Part shown: piece by piece, positions 28,563 through 39,935 of the stretch
Position numbering within the stretch: position 1 is the first letter of the stretch
How the letters are laid out: each line of letters begins with the position of its first letter
NCBI GenBank assembly: GCA_001874155.1
Contig: MPDB01000007.1
Location: forward strand, 34,144-98,143
Length of the DNA: 64,000 bases
Source: Vibrio sp. MedPE-SWchi
GTDB lineage: Bacteria > Pseudomonadota > Gammaproteobacteria > Enterobacterales > Vibrionaceae
Reading direction: 5' to 3'
Program-made: the position numbers and the translations under genes
Notes under the pieces: model-generated
Told to the model about the DNA's origin: nothing
Database searches by the model: none
The model's input: the letters and a program-made list of their open reading frames with translations, nothing else

Positions 28563-29000
28563 CTATAACGAGGCAGCTATACCTAGTAAGCTTCCCAAAC
28601 AAATTGGCACCCCATAGGGCACGCCATTGCTCGTCCACTCAGCGTTATTTGTCATTCGACCTAACACACACTGAGAAATAGCTAGGATTCCACCTGCAAA
28701 AAAAATCACATTCACCGCAAGCAACATCATGTTGGGCGATACCATTAAACTGAATGCGGCTAATAACTTACTGTCACCTGCCGCGACAATGTTGAAATAA
28801 AATAAAACGGCACCAAATGTCAGCACCATGAGTGGATGTAACATTTGCTCAAACCTACCGGTCTGAAAGACAAAAAAAACACCCAGTAGAGCAACAACTA
28901 CCACCACTCCATTGGGTATTTTTCGGTATCGAATATCTTGATAACTGGCTACTGCAGCCATGGCGGCTAAAGGAATTAACCACCACAGATTAGAAAGCAT
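28563..29000 (-). CDS. tadV: Tad prepilin peptidase TadV (CpaA)
   Basis: This 145-residue membrane aspartic protease cleaves the Flp prepilin and the TadE/F pseudopilins. The catalytic aspartates are visible in SYQDIRYRKIPN (after the first helix) and in VAAGDSKLLAAF. At least four membrane helices span the rest. There is no methylase domain, as expected for the short CpaA type. It lies 3 bp after flp. Confidence 0.92.
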   Translation of the reverse strand: MLSNLWWLIPLAAMAAVASYQDIRYRKIPNGVVVVVALLGVFFVFQTGRFEQMLHPLMVLTFGAVLFYFNIVAAGDSKLLAAFSLMVSPNMMLLAVNVIFFAGGILAISQCVLGRMTNNAEWTSNGVPYGVPICLGSLLGIAASL

Positions 29001-29003
29001 GAA

Positions 29004-29222
29004 TTAGCCCACATTTGGTGATGAGTTCGCCGCTTCAATGTTGCCAGTGATGGTCGTGATTGCGCCTTCTAGTGCTTCACGAAGTGAGTCGTTAAACACA
29101 GCCAGAACGATTGCCGACATACACACACCTAGGATTGCGTATTCAATCGCAGTGACACCGCGTTGGTCATTCTTAAAGCTTTCTGTAAATAGCTGAGTTT
29201 TAATAAATAATTTAGTTAGCAT
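29004..29222 (-). CDS. flp: Flp-type pilin
   Basis: The 72-residue prepilin carries a 20-odd residue basic leader and the cleavage site Gly / VTAIEYAILGV, with the invariant Glu-Tyr pair of Flp pilins followed by a hydrophobic helix. It is the major subunit of the adhesive tad pilus. The start chosen is the ATG at 29222 with GGAG 8 bp upstream; a TTG four codons earlier would sit on top of the ribosome site. It is the first gene of the tad operon. Confidence 0.95.
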   Translation of the reverse strand: MLTKLFIKTQLFTESFKNDQRGVTAIEYAILGVCMSAIVLAVFNDSLREALEGAITTITGNIEAANSSPNVG

Positions 29223-29266
29223 TACTATCTCCAAATAGTTAAATATGTGTTTTTTCTTCGGGAGAA

Positions 29267-29295
29267 ATAGTATTCACTGCACTATTTTTGAGCAA
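29267..29295 (-). promoter_or_regulatory. Putative sigma-70 promoter of the tad operon
   Basis: On the minus strand TTGCTC (29295-29290) is followed after 17 bp by TACTAT (29272-29267). It lies 45 bp upstream of the flp start. It fits the sigma-70 pattern with one or two mismatches in each box and was found by eye. The 320-bp gap between flp and avtA must hold both divergent promoters; I see no other gene in it. Confidence 0.4.
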
Positions 29296-29542
29296 CCAAA
29301 GAGTGACCAACCTCACGTTGTTTTGGCGTTTAGTGTCATTACATTCAGTTTGGGTTCAGTTTGAGAAGAACAAGCGCGGCTATTTAGCCCTCTTAGGAAA
29401 ATAAGTTTTTTACGTGTTAGAGCATTTGCCGCTTTGCGTGGTAAAAACATTGAGGTATGTTCAAGTAATACACAGACGGTAGACACGAGATCTATCCTTA
29501 ATTACATAACAAGCAATCGCAATGAATTAGGTGCAGTAAGTA

Positions 29543-30793
29543 ATGCAATTTTCTAAGTTTGGTGAAAAATTTAATCAGTATTCCGGTATTACCCAGTTAA
29601 TGGATGATCTCAATGATGGTCTTCGCACCCCAGGTGCCATCATGCTCGGAGGTGGCAACCCTGCCGCTATTCCTGCCATGCTCGATTACTTTCGCCAAGC
29701 CAGTGAAGAGATGCTCGCCAGTGGAGAACTCATCGCCTCAATGACCAACTATGATGGTCCACAAGGTAAAGATGTGTTTGTGAAAGGACTAGCAAAGCTG
29801 TTCAGAGAGACTTACGGTTGGGATATTTCTGAAAAGAACATCAGCCTGACCAATGGCAGCCAAAGTGGTTTTTTCTACCTATTTAACCTGCTAGCGGGTC
29901 AACAATCAGACGGCTCGCACAAGAAGATACTGTTACCACTGGCCCCAGAGTATATTGGCTATGGCGATGCGGGTATCGATGAAGATATTTTTGTCTCTTA
30001 TCACCCTGAGATTGAAATGCTCGACAATGGCCTGTTCAAATACCATGTCGATTTCGAGCAGCTTAAAGTCGATGATTCCATTGCAGCGATTTGTGCATCG
30101 CGCCCAACCAATCCAACCGGAAATGTTCTGACTGACGAAGAGATCCAAAAACTCGATAAATTAGCGCGTGAGAATAATATTCCTCTGATCATCGACAACG
30201 CCTATGGTCTGCCTTTCCCAAATATTATTTTTGAAGACGTGAAACCGTTTTGGAATGAGAACACCATCTTATGTATGAGCCTCTCAAAGCTCGGCTTACC
30301 AGGTGTTCGTTGTGGCATTGTGATCGCCAGTGAAGAAGTGACGCAGGCGCTGACCAATATGAATGGCATCATCAGCTTGGCCCCTGGCAGTATTGGCCCT
30401 GCTATCGCCAGCCATATGATTGAAAAAGGTGATTTGCTCAAACTGAGCAGTAACGTCATCAAGCCTTTCTACCAGCACAAATCTCAGCGTGCGGTTGAAC
30501 TACTGCAAAACGCCATCACCGATCCCCGTTTTAGAATCCATAAACCAGAAGGCGCAATTTTCCTTTGGCTGTGGTTTGATGAGCTGCCGATCACCACAAT
30601 GGAGCTGTATAAACGACTCAAGGCACGTGGTGTTCTGATTGTTCCTGGTGAATACTTCTTTATTGGCCAGAAAGACGAGTGGGATCATGCTCATCAATGT
30701 GTTCGTATGAACTATGTACAGAGTGATGATATGATGAGCAACGGGATTACCATCATTGCTGAAGAGGTAGAGAAAGCTTATCTATCTGTGTAA
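29543..30793 (+). CDS. avtA: Valine--pyruvate aminotransferase
   Basis: The 416-residue fold-type-I PLP enzyme interconverts valine and pyruvate with 2-ketoisovalerate and alanine. The N-terminal FGEKFNQYSGITQLMDDL and MLGGGNPAAIPAM are AvtA hallmarks. PLP sites are visible: SRPTNPTGNVLTDEE, IDNAYGLPFP and the Schiff-base Lys in LCMSLSKLGLPGVRCG. The length matches E. coli AvtA (about 417). It is divergent from the tad operon and cotranscription with the small gene at 30848 is likely. Confidence 0.94.
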   Translation: MQFSKFGEKFNQYSGITQLMDDLNDGLRTPGAIMLGGGNPAAIPAMLDYFRQASEEMLASGELIASMTNYDGPQGKDVFVKGLAKLFRETYGWDISEKNISLTNGSQSGFFYLFNLLAGQQSDGSHKKILLPLAPEYIGYGDAGIDEDIFVSYHPEIEMLDNGLFKYHVDFEQLKVDDSIAAICASRPTNPTGNVLTDEEIQKLDKLARENNIPLIIDNAYGLPFPNIIFEDVKPFWNENTILCMSLSKLGLPGVRCGIVIASEEVTQALTNMNGIISLAPGSIGPAIASHMIEKGDLLKLSSNVIKPFYQHKSQRAVELLQNAITDPRFRIHKPEGAIFLWLWFDELPITTMELYKRLKARGVLIVPGEYFFIGQKDEWDHAHQCVRMNYVQSDDMMSNGITIIAEEVEKAYLSV

Positions 30794-30847
30794 GAAATCG
30801 GCATAAGGCATCCGCATAACAAGCCAGCATAATAAAGGAGGAGCAAT

Positions 30848-30976
30848 ATGGGTACAGTCTTAGGTTTTTTTGTCTTAGCGGCCATTGCTTACGTGATCCA
30901 CAAGCGTACAGGGCTTTCTCTGACCAAGTTCGTTGAAAAGAAATACGCTCAGCATCACGCAAAGTCTCAAAAATAG
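30848..30976 (+). CDS. 42-residue membrane peptide of unknown function
   Basis: A strong AAAGGAGGAG site precedes the ATG at 30848 by 4-5 bp. The frame encodes a hydrophobic helix (TVLGFFVLAAIAYVIHK) and a basic, soluble tail (VEKKYAQHHAKSQK) and ends at the TAG at 30976. It lies 54 bp after avtA and is closed by a terminator 30 bp later. Translation is very likely given the ribosome site and short-membrane-protein layout. No family is recognised. Confidence 0.7.
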   Translation: MGTVLGFFVLAAIAYVIHKRTGLSLTKFVEKKYAQHHAKSQK

Positions 30977-31009
30977 CGCAATTGATAGCTAGTAAAAGAA
31001 CAAACTAAA

Positions 31010-31042
31010 AAGAGCGCCTCTTTACTAAGAGTGCGCTCTTTC
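31010..31042. terminator. Terminator between the avtA side and ibpA
   Basis: AAAGAGCGC (31010-31018) pairs with GCGCTCTTT (31033-31041) around a 14-base loop that itself has CTCTTT/AAGAG complementarity. A run of T is short, so it may end transcripts from both sides. Confidence 0.7.
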
Positions 31043-31096
31043 TCTACCTTACTTATCTATGCTTTAAAGAATAGCTTTAAAGAATCTCTTCTAAAA

Positions 31097-31531
31097 TTAG
31101 CTTTCGATAATATTTTTACCGTTAATTGCAATCTTACGTGGTTGCATTGCGTCTGGGATTTCACGTTCTAAATCAACATGAAGCAGACCATTTTCCATCG
31201 TTGCACCAATCACTTTTACGTAATCAGCGAGCTGGAATTTACGCTCAAAGTCACGCTCGGCAATACCTTGGTAAACATAATTTTTGCCTTCTTCCGGCTT
31301 ACGTTCACCTCGAACAATCAACATATTCTCTTTTTGAGTCAGGTCGATCTGCTCTTCAGAGAAACCCGCTACAGCCATAGTAATGCGGTATTTGTTTTCG
31401 TCTTGTTGTTCGATGTTGTATGGAGGGTAACCGCCTTGAGTGTTTTTAGCGTTGCTTGCTTCCATCAGGTTAAACAGACGGTCGAAGCCAATGGCATTGC
31501 GGTATAAAGGTGAGAAATCTACGTTGCGCAT
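31097..31531 (-). CDS. ibpA: Small heat-shock protein IbpA-type (Hsp20)
   Basis: The 144-residue alpha-crystallin-domain chaperone (domain about residues 37-125) holds unfolded proteins for DnaK/ClpB. Family signatures are RNAIGFDRLFNLME near the N-terminus, YPPYNIEQQDENKYRI, RGERKPEEGKNYVYQGIAER, FERKFQLADYV, and the C-terminal PRKIAI (IxI/V-type). It is preceded by a sigma-32 promoter and a thermosensor-like leader. It occupies the same neighbourhood as in V. cholerae (my recollection). Confidence 0.95.
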   Translation of the reverse strand: MRNVDFSPLYRNAIGFDRLFNLMEASNAKNTQGGYPPYNIEQQDENKYRITMAVAGFSEEQIDLTQKENMLIVRGERKPEEGKNYVYQGIAERDFERKFQLADYVKVIGATMENGLLHVDLEREIPDAMQPRKIAINGKNIIES

Positions 31532-31625
31532 AATACTATCCTCTTAAATTAAGCAATAGTCTCAGTTGTTTGGGCGTGATGCCGCTAAGCAATCTGAGTC
31601 ATTCAAAGCTCACTCCTCGGGCACT
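31532..31625 (-). promoter_or_regulatory. ROSE-like RNA thermometer in the ibpA leader
   Basis: Upstream of the ibpA start the leader reads TTGCT (31556-31552) opposite the AGAGGA ribosome site (31544-31539). This is the UUGCU/anti-SD pairing that defines ROSE elements, in which a G-G mismatch melts on heating. Further stem-forming DNA precedes it, with a second TTGCTTAG copy near 31590. Helix details were drawn by eye. Confidence 0.6.
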
Positions 31626-31763
31626 GTTGCTCTGGGACATGAGTGAATGGGTACATTAAAATGTGTGCCTTAAACGATATCCTCTCCTGAGCGATTCGTT
31701 ATCAGCGATCCAGAGTTCTGTTTCTTCTCTCATGAGCAAGACAGTCATCCTCTTCACAACTAG

Positions 31764-31792
31764 ATATGTGGATTGGCCAAATTATTTTCAAG
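31764..31792 (-). promoter_or_regulatory. Sigma-32 promoter of ibpA
   Basis: On the minus strand CCCTTGAAA (-35, core CTTGAA 31792-31787) is followed after 15 bp by CCACATAT (-10, 31771-31764), close to the sigma-32 pattern CTTGAA-N13-15-CCCCATnT. It gives a leader of roughly 225 nt. Confidence 0.7.
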
Positions 31793-31842
31793 GGATTAAA
31801 TAGAGTTATTTTTATAGGCGTTATTTTTCAGCATGTTAAAAA

Positions 31843-31876
31843 CAAAAAAACACCGCTAATGGTTAGCGGTGTTTTT
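31843..31876. terminator. Terminator after gyrB
   Basis: An A-run leads into CACCGCTAA-TGG-TTAGCGGTG followed by five T. It lies about 25 bp past the gyrB stop on the minus strand and could also act on plus-strand transcripts. Confidence 0.88.
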
Positions 31877-31900
31877 ATATTTTAATCGTCTACATTTAGA

Positions 31901-34321
<2,421 letters not shown>

Positions 34322-34336
34322 TTACTCTCTCGCTAT

Positions 34337-35416
34337 TTATCCTTGCTCTATTGTGCCATGTTCCACATGAAACATCTTGCCGTTATTGTCATGCATATCG
34401 GCAATTTGGCTTTCAGTTATAGAGCTTACAAAAACTTGTGCCTTGGTCTCTTTTAAGCAGTCGGCTAGACGCTTACGACGTTGGCTATCTAATTCAGAAG
34501 CAAAGTCATCAATCAAATAGATGCATTGCTTACCGGTCTTTTGCGTTAAATGCTGCCCTTGTGCGACACGAAGTGCACAGACCATGAGCTTTAACTGACC
34601 CCGTGACAGAACATCCTCAACGGGTGTTCCGTTCACTTTAATCTTTAAATCGGCTTTGTTTGGCCCACTAAAGGTGTAACCAAGCGCCTGATCGCGGACA
34701 AAGTTATCTTCCAGAATGCTCTGGTAAGGTGTGGATTTTTCCCAACCTCGATAATAATTGACCTTGATATCGAACTCGGGCAGAAATGCTTGGCAAATCT
34801 GCTCGGCGTGATCTTTTAGCTCATCAACATACTGCTGTCGCCATGCGTTAATGTTCTCAGCTAAACGCGCCATCTCTTGATCCCAGTAACTGAGTTCTCG
34901 ATAGGAGGTGGCTGTTTTTAACAGTGCATTACGTTGCTTGTTGAGGCGCTTAAACCGCCCCCATGCATCATAGAATGCTGGCTCTGAATGAAACACACCC
35001 CAATCGATAAAAGAGCGACGATGTTTCGGGCCATCAGTGAGCAACTCAAAGCCTTCAGTATGAATCAATTGTAACGGTAATATCTGTGCAAGCTGCGCCA
35101 GCTTCTGCCCAGTTTGACCGCTTATTTTAACCTCTGTGGTCCCATCGCGCTTCTTATTAATGCCAATAGGTAGCTCAAATTGATCCGAGTTCAAAAAACG
35201 ACCATGAACAAACAGTTCATCGCACTCATTTTTTATGATTCGCCCCGTTAAGGAGCTCTTGAACGAACGGCCATGACCAAGCAGATAGATGGCTTCTAAG
35301 ACACTGGTTTTGCCACTGCCATTAGGGCCAATAAGAAAGTTAAAGCCTGTAGATAGTTCAATATCACAGGCTTCAATATTTCTAAATTGTTGGATGACGA
35401 GACGATTTAGAGGCAT
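34337..35416 (-). CDS. recF: DNA replication/repair protein RecF
   Basis: The 359-residue SMC-like ATPase loads RecA at gapped DNA with RecO and RecR. Walker A is [15 protein letters not shown], the signature is [15 protein letters not shown] and Walker B is [12 protein letters not shown], all present. It is cotranscribed with dnaN (17-bp gap) and gyrB. Its last codons (MFHVEHG) overlie a parS-like 16-mer, a DNA-level constraint on the C-terminus. Confidence 0.97.
   Translation of the reverse strand: MPLNRLVIQQFRNIEACDIELSTGFNFLIGPNGSGKTSVLEAIYLLGHGRSFKSSLTGRIIKNECDELFVHGRFLNSDQFELPIGINKKRDGTTEVKISGQTGQKLAQLAQILPLQLIHTEGFELLTDGPKHRRSFIDWGVFHSEPAFYDAWGRFKRLNKQRNALLKTATSYRELSYWDQEMARLAENINAWRQQYVDELKDHAEQICQAFLPEFDIKVNYYRGWEKSTPYQSILEDNFVRDQALGYTFSGPNKADLKIKVNGTPVEDVLSRGQLKLMVCALRVAQGQHLTQKTGKQCIYLIDDFASELDSQRRKRLADCLKETKAQVFVSSITESQIADMHDNNGKMFHVEHGTIEQG
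34359..34374. promoter_or_regulatory. parS-like partition site inside recF
   Basis: TGTTCCACATGAAACA differs from the palindromic bacterial parS TGTTTCACGTGAAACA at two positions and is itself nearly palindromic. It is the best match I found near parAB and oriC. It is the expected loading site of the window's ParB, by inference. Confidence 0.65.
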
Positions 35417-35433
35417 TTAATGCGCACGATCAT

Positions 35434-36534
35434 TTATAGGCGAATCGGCATAACTACGTACATGGCACTGTCGTCATCTGCATTTTCTATCAACGCACTG
35501 GCATTGCCATCTGACATCGAGATCTGAACCTTATCGCAGCGTAGCGTGTTAAGCACATCCAATACGTAGCTTACGTTAAAGCCAATCTCTAAGTCTTCAC
35601 CCTGGAAATCCACGTCCAATGTCTCTTCTGCTTCTTCCTGCTCTGGGTTATTTGCGGTAATACGCATCTCATTATTGGCAAGATTAACGCGTACACCACG
35701 GAATTTTTCATTGGATAATATCGCGGCACGTGAAAATGCCTGACGCAACTCATCACACTCTGTTGTGAGTGTCTTGTTGGTATTTTGCGGCATTACGCGG
35801 CGATAATCAGGGAAACGGCCGTCAACAAGCTTCGACGTAAAGACGAAGTTATTCACTTCAGCTCGTAGATTAGAGCTACCAATCTGTAGCACAACGGATT
35901 GCTCAGGCGCATCAAGCAGCTTCACTAATTCTTGAACACCCTTACGCGGAACAATAATTTGCTGTGTTTCAAAGTCACCCATTAGAGTGACCTGAGATAC
36001 CGCCATACGGTGGCCATCGGTGGCTACCGAGCGAATAATATTGCCTTCAATCTCAAACAGCATGCCGTTTAGGTAATAACGAACATCTTGGTTTGCCATG
36101 GAGAACTGTGTTTTCTCAATCAGACCTTTTAACTCAGCCTGAGTCAGAGAAACCTCGACATTGCTTTGCCAATCTTCAATATTTGGAAAGTCACTCGCCG
36201 GTAACGTTGCAAGAGAGAAACGGCTTCGACCAGAGCGAACCTGCACGCGATCGCCTTCTAAAACGACGGTGATGTTCGAGCTATCGGGTAAGCCACGGCA
36301 GATATCAAGAAACTTACGCGAAGGAACGGTCACGCTGCCCGCTTCAAAATCACCTTCCAATGTCACGCGGCTGATCAATTCCACTTCCAAATCGGTAGCC
36401 GTCATCGAGAGCACGTTATCTTCTACTTTAATCAGCAAGTTACCCAGAATAGGTAACGTTGGGCGTCCACCCAAGGCTCCAGACACTTGCTGAAGTGGCT
36501 TAATCAAATGACTGCGTTCAATGGTAAATTTCAT
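35434..36534 (-). CDS. dnaN: DNA polymerase III beta clamp
   Basis: The 366-residue sliding clamp is a dimer ring that tethers Pol III. The three-fold repeat structure is evident: KFTIERSHLIKPLQQVSGAL at the start, FPNIEDWQ and the C-terminal peptide-binding MYVVMPIRL, the normal clamp ending. Length equals E. coli (366). It is 81 bp after dnaA on the minus strand and followed by recF. Confidence 0.98.
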   Translation of the reverse strand: MKFTIERSHLIKPLQQVSGALGGRPTLPILGNLLIKVEDNVLSMTATDLEVELISRVTLEGDFEAGSVTVPSRKFLDICRGLPDSSNITVVLEGDRVQVRSGRSRFSLATLPASDFPNIEDWQSNVEVSLTQAELKGLIEKTQFSMANQDVRYYLNGMLFEIEGNIIRSVATDGHRMAVSQVTLMGDFETQQIIVPRKGVQELVKLLDAPEQSVVLQIGSSNLRAEVNNFVFTSKLVDGRFPDYRRVMPQNTNKTLTTECDELRQAFSRAAILSNEKFRGVRVNLANNEMRITANNPEQEEAEETLDVDFQGEDLEIGFNVSYVLDVLNTLRCDKVQISMSDGNASALIENADDDSAMYVVMPIRL

Positions 36535-36615
36535 ATCTAGCTCTTAACGGTAATTTTTCTTCTGCCTGCTATTTTAACAGGCACTCACGACAAATGAAGT
36601 CAGCAATAAACTCTA

Positions 36616-38022
36616 TTACGAAGATAAGGTTCGAATCAGGTTTGAGTAATCTTCTTTGATGTCGTGGCTTTCTTCACGCAGCTGATTAATCTTGCGGCAT
36701 GCATGCAAAACTGTGGTGTGGTCTCGGCCACCAAATGCATCACCAATCTCAGGCAGGCTGTGGTTAGTCAGCTCTTTGGCTAATGCCATGGCTAACTGAC
36801 GAGGGCGCGCAACCGAGCGTGAACGACGCTTAGAGAGCAGATCGGCCACTTTAATTTTGTAGTATTCCGCCACCGTCTTTTGAATGTTATCAATCGTGAC
36901 CAGCTTTTCTTGCAGAGCAAGGAGATCACGCAGTGCTTCACGCACAAAGTCGATGGTAATTGGGCGACCCGTAAAATTAGCATTGGCGATCACGCGGTTT
37001 AAAGCCCCTTCCAGTTCACGAACATTAGAACGTAAACGCTTGGCAATAAAGAACGCCACTTCATCCGCAAGATGGATTTGATGGTCTTCCGCTTTTTTCA
37101 TCAAGATAGCAACACGCGTTTCTAGCTCTGGCGGCTCGATCGCAACGGTTAAGCCCCAACCAAAACGAGATTTCAGTCGATCCTCTACCCCATTGATCTC
37201 TTTTGGATAACGGTCAGACGTGAGAATGATCTGCTGGTTGCCTTCAAGTAAGGCATTAAAGGTATGGAAGAACTCTTCTTGTGATCGCTCTTTATTGGCG
37301 AAAAATTGAATATCATCGATAAGTAAGGCATCAACACTGCGGTAGTAACGCTTGAACTCTTCAATCGCGTTATTCTGTAGCGCCTTAACCATATCTTGCA
37401 CAAAACGTTCTGAGTGCATGTAGACAACTTTTGCATTTGGCTTGTTATCCACAATCGCATTACCCACGGCATGCAATAGGTGTGTTTTACCTAAACCAGT
37501 GCCACCGTATAAGAATAGAGGATTGTAGGCAGAGCCTGGGTTGTCCGATACTTGGCGCGCCGCCGCAAGACCGAGTTGGTTCGATTTACCCTCAACAAAG
37601 TTATTAAATTTGTGCTTAGGGTTTACGTTCGAGCGATGGTTAATGTCCACCAAGGTGCTTGGCTCATCATCCCAAGTTTTATGAACTGGCTTACGAGCTT
37701 GCATTCGCGCAGGGGCTGACGACATCGCGGCCACATCAGCTTGTGTTCGTGTAGGAGCGGGCTTAGGAGCTTGCACAGGAAGGCTGCCCACTTCGAAACG
37801 TAGGCTAGGTATATCATTACCGCAATATTCCTGAAGTAAGCGATTAATACTATTAATGTATTTATCACGTACCCAATCTAGAACAAATCGATTCGGGGCG
37901 AATAAAGTAAGCGTATTGTCATTGAGTTCCGCTTGTAATGGTCGAACCCACATACTGAATTCTGTAGCTGGTAACTCTTCTTGAAGCTGTTGCAGACATT
38001 GCAACCAAAGCGAAGATGACAC
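36616..38022 (-). CDS. dnaA: Chromosomal replication initiator DnaA
   Basis: The 468-residue AAA+ protein melts oriC. Domain I (residues 1-90) is [21 protein letters not shown]. Linker domain II is Pro/Ala-rich (82-110). Domain III has Walker [12 protein letters not shown] (173-180) and Walker [10 protein letters not shown]. Domain IV has the DnaA-box-binding signature [15 protein letters not shown]. Start: GTG at 38022 with a GGGGG-rich site upstream. The gene reads away from oriC, the usual orientation. Regulation probably involves the DnaA-box-like sites at 38023-38390. Confidence 0.98.
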   Translation of the reverse strand: MSSSLWLQCLQQLQEELPATEFSMWVRPLQAELNDNTLTLFAPNRFVLDWVRDKYINSINRLLQEYCGNDIPSLRFEVGSLPVQAPKPAPTRTQADVAAMSSAPARMQARKPVHKTWDDEPSTLVDINHRSNVNPKHKFNNFVEGKSNQLGLAAARQVSDNPGSAYNPLFLYGGTGLGKTHLLHAVGNAIVDNKPNAKVVYMHSERFVQDMVKALQNNAIEEFKRYYRSVDALLIDDIQFFANKERSQEEFFHTFNALLEGNQQIILTSDRYPKEINGVEDRLKSRFGWGLTVAIEPPELETRVAILMKKAEDHQIHLADEVAFFIAKRLRSNVRELEGALNRVIANANFTGRPITIDFVREALRDLLALQEKLVTIDNIQKTVAEYYKIKVADLLSKRRSRSVARPRQLAMALAKELTNHSLPEIGDAFGGRDHTTVLHACRKINQLREESHDIKEDYSNLIRTLSS

Positions 38023-38390
38023 GGTGCCCCCACTCGAGAGATATTTTATTGGAAAAGACGGATAATTTTACCTGTTGATAACCAAGATCGCCAGCAATTG
38101 ATCGACGATCCAGTGAATAAGATCGAAGTTATTCACAATATTTCCGCCAGAATCCATGAGATCAACACATCTTGCCCTTTATTTACTCACATATTGATCC
38201 ACATTGTGGATGAAATTGAGCGATCCACACATTGGTGATAACTCTGTGAATTAAATTATTCACCGACGATCATTCTGTGGACAAAGAAATTAACTTATAC
38301 CACTTTCCTCTAGTTTATTGCTCTTAGTTATTTCTCTAACTGATAGCCTTACCAGTAGTATCTCGTACTACATAAATATGGAGTTGTATT
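38023..38390. promoter_or_regulatory. dnaA / amino-acid importer divergent control region
   Basis: This 368-bp gene-free interval holds eight GATC sites and several DnaA-box-like sequences: TTATTCACA (38129-38137), TGTTGATAA (near 38073), and a perfect palindrome ATCCACA-T-TGTGGAT (38197-38211) in which two half boxes face each other. This fits DnaA autoregulation and SeqA/Dam control of dnaA. A plus-strand ribosome site (near 38380) serves the importer. The promoters themselves are not clear. Confidence 0.7.
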
Positions 38391-39137
38391 ATGAAAAACT
38401 GGATTAAAGCAGCAATTGCCGTTATTGCACTATCTGCAAGCACTGTTCAAGCAGCAACAGACGTGAAAGTTGGTATGTCTGGACGCTATTTCCCATTTAC
38501 GTTTGTTCAACAAGATAAGCTTCAAGGATTCGAAGTCGATCTATGGGATGAGATTGGTAAGCGCAATGACTATAACGTTGAATACGTAACGGCAAACTTT
38601 TCTGGTTTATTTGGTCTTCTAGAAACAGGCCGTATCGACACAATTTCAAACCAGATCACGATGACGGATGCACGTAAGGCAAAATATCTGTTTGCTGACC
38701 CATACGTAGTTGATGGTGCGCAGATCACTGTGCGTAAAGGTAATGATGACATTCAAGGTATCGAGGATCTAGCGGGTAAAACGGTTGCTGTAAACCTAGG
38801 CTCGAACTTCGAACAATTACTACGCAACTACGACAAAAACAACGAAATCACCATTAAAACCTACGATACGGGTATCGAACACGATGTGGCTCTTGGCCGC
38901 GCCGATGCCTTTGTTATGGACCGTTTGTCTGCACTTGAGTTGATCAAAAAAACAGGTCTACCTCTGCAACTGGCAGGCGAACCGTTTGAAACTATCCAAA
39001 ATGCATGGCCATTTGTAGATAATGAGCAGGGCCAAGCACTTCAAGGCGAAGTTAACCAAGCACTAGCTGCAATGAGAGAAGATGGCACATTGGCTAAAAT
39101 CTCTGAAAAATGGTTTGGTGCTGATATCACTAAGTAA
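38391..39137 (+). CDS. Polar amino-acid ABC transporter, periplasmic binding protein
   Basis: The 248-residue SBP (type 3 family) has a signal peptide (WIKAAIAVIALSASTVQA). Blocks VGMSGRYFPFTFVQQDKLQG, GFEVDLWDEIGKR and LLETGRIDTISNQITMTDAR are typical of cystine/polar amino-acid binding proteins. It is first of a three-gene importer that lies between dnaA and rpmH, as in other vibrios. A hairpin follows before the permease gene. The specific amino acid is not determined. Confidence 0.9.
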   Translation: MKNWIKAAIAVIALSASTVQAATDVKVGMSGRYFPFTFVQQDKLQGFEVDLWDEIGKRNDYNVEYVTANFSGLFGLLETGRIDTISNQITMTDARKAKYLFADPYVVDGAQITVRKGNDDIQGIEDLAGKTVAVNLGSNFEQLLRNYDKNNEITIKTYDTGIEHDVALGRADAFVMDRLSALELIKKTGLPLQLAGEPFETIQNAWPFVDNEQGQALQGEVNQALAAMREDGTLAKISEKWFGADITK

Positions 39138-39160
39138 CCTACAAAGGTTTACTCTATATA

Positions 39161-39190
39161 AAGGTGGGACATCATGTTCCACCTTTTCTT
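39161..39190 (+). terminator. Intra-operon hairpin between binding protein and permease
   Basis: AAGGTGGGAC-ATCAT-GTTCCACCTT (one G-T pair) is followed by TTTCTT. Partial termination here would make more binding protein than membrane subunits, a common pattern in ABC importers. Confidence 0.75.
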
Positions 39191-39263
39191 GTCTCTACTA
39201 CACCATAAATAATGTTAACGTCAGCATTGTTGGTATAACTACTGTCTATAATAAGGTGACTTG

Positions 39264-39935
39264 ATGGGTTTTGATTTTCACTACATGATTGAGCTAATTC
39301 CGATATTACTCAAATACTTGGGTACAACAATGGAAATGGCAATCTGGGGACTCGTCTTCTCACTCGCGCTTGCCATCGTATTGGCGAATATTCGAGTCTT
39401 TAAGGTTCCCGTCCTCGATCAGCTAAGCCAGCTCTACATCAGCTTCTTTCGTGGTACTCCGCTTTTAGTGCAACTTTTCCTGCTTTACTACGGGCTTCCC
39501 CAAATCTTCCCGATATTTATCGGCTTAGATGCGTTCAGCGCAGCAGTGATTGGTTTAACACTCCACTTTGCCGCGTATATGGCAGAGAGCATTCGTGCCG
39601 CAATCATCGGTATCGATCGTAGCCAAATGGAAGCAAGCCTTTCGGTGGGAATGACCTCAACACAAGCGATGCGACGGATTATTCTTCCGCAAGCTACACG
39701 TATAGCGCTGCCTTCATTGATGAACTATTTCATCGATATGATCAAATCAACCTCGCTCGCCTTCACGCTTGGGGTTGCAGAAATCATGGCCAGAGCTCAA
39801 ATGGAGGCATCTTCAAGCTTCCGATTCTTTGAGGCCTTCCTGGCGGTAGCACTGATCTATTGGGGAGTGGTTTTAATACTAACTCGCATTCAAATTTTGG
39901 CAGAAGCCAAGCTTAATAAGGCTTACCAACGATGA
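39264..39935 (+). CDS. Amino-acid ABC transporter permease
   Basis: The 223-residue HisM/TcyL-type permease has about five helices. It shows the EAA-loop motif [31 protein letters not shown] and an N-terminal [18 protein letters not shown] block. Start: the ATG at 39264 (with AAGGTG 5 bp upstream) is preferred over the TTG immediately before. It overlaps the ATPase gene by 4 bp (ATGA). Confidence 0.92.
   Translation: MGFDFHYMIELIPILLKYLGTTMEMAIWGLVFSLALAIVLANIRVFKVPVLDQLSQLYISFFRGTPLLVQLFLLYYGLPQIFPIFIGLDAFSAAVIGLTLHFAAYMAESIRAAIIGIDRSQMEASLSVGMTSTQAMRRIILPQATRIALPSLMNYFIDMIKSTSLAFTLGVAEIMARAQMEASSSFRFFEAFLAVALIYWGVVLILTRIQILAEAKLNKAYQR

Noticed and set aside
29223..29542. Sigma-54 promoter upstream of flp
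   Set aside because: The GG and GC elements in this region are not 10 bp apart; a sigma-70-like pair fits better.
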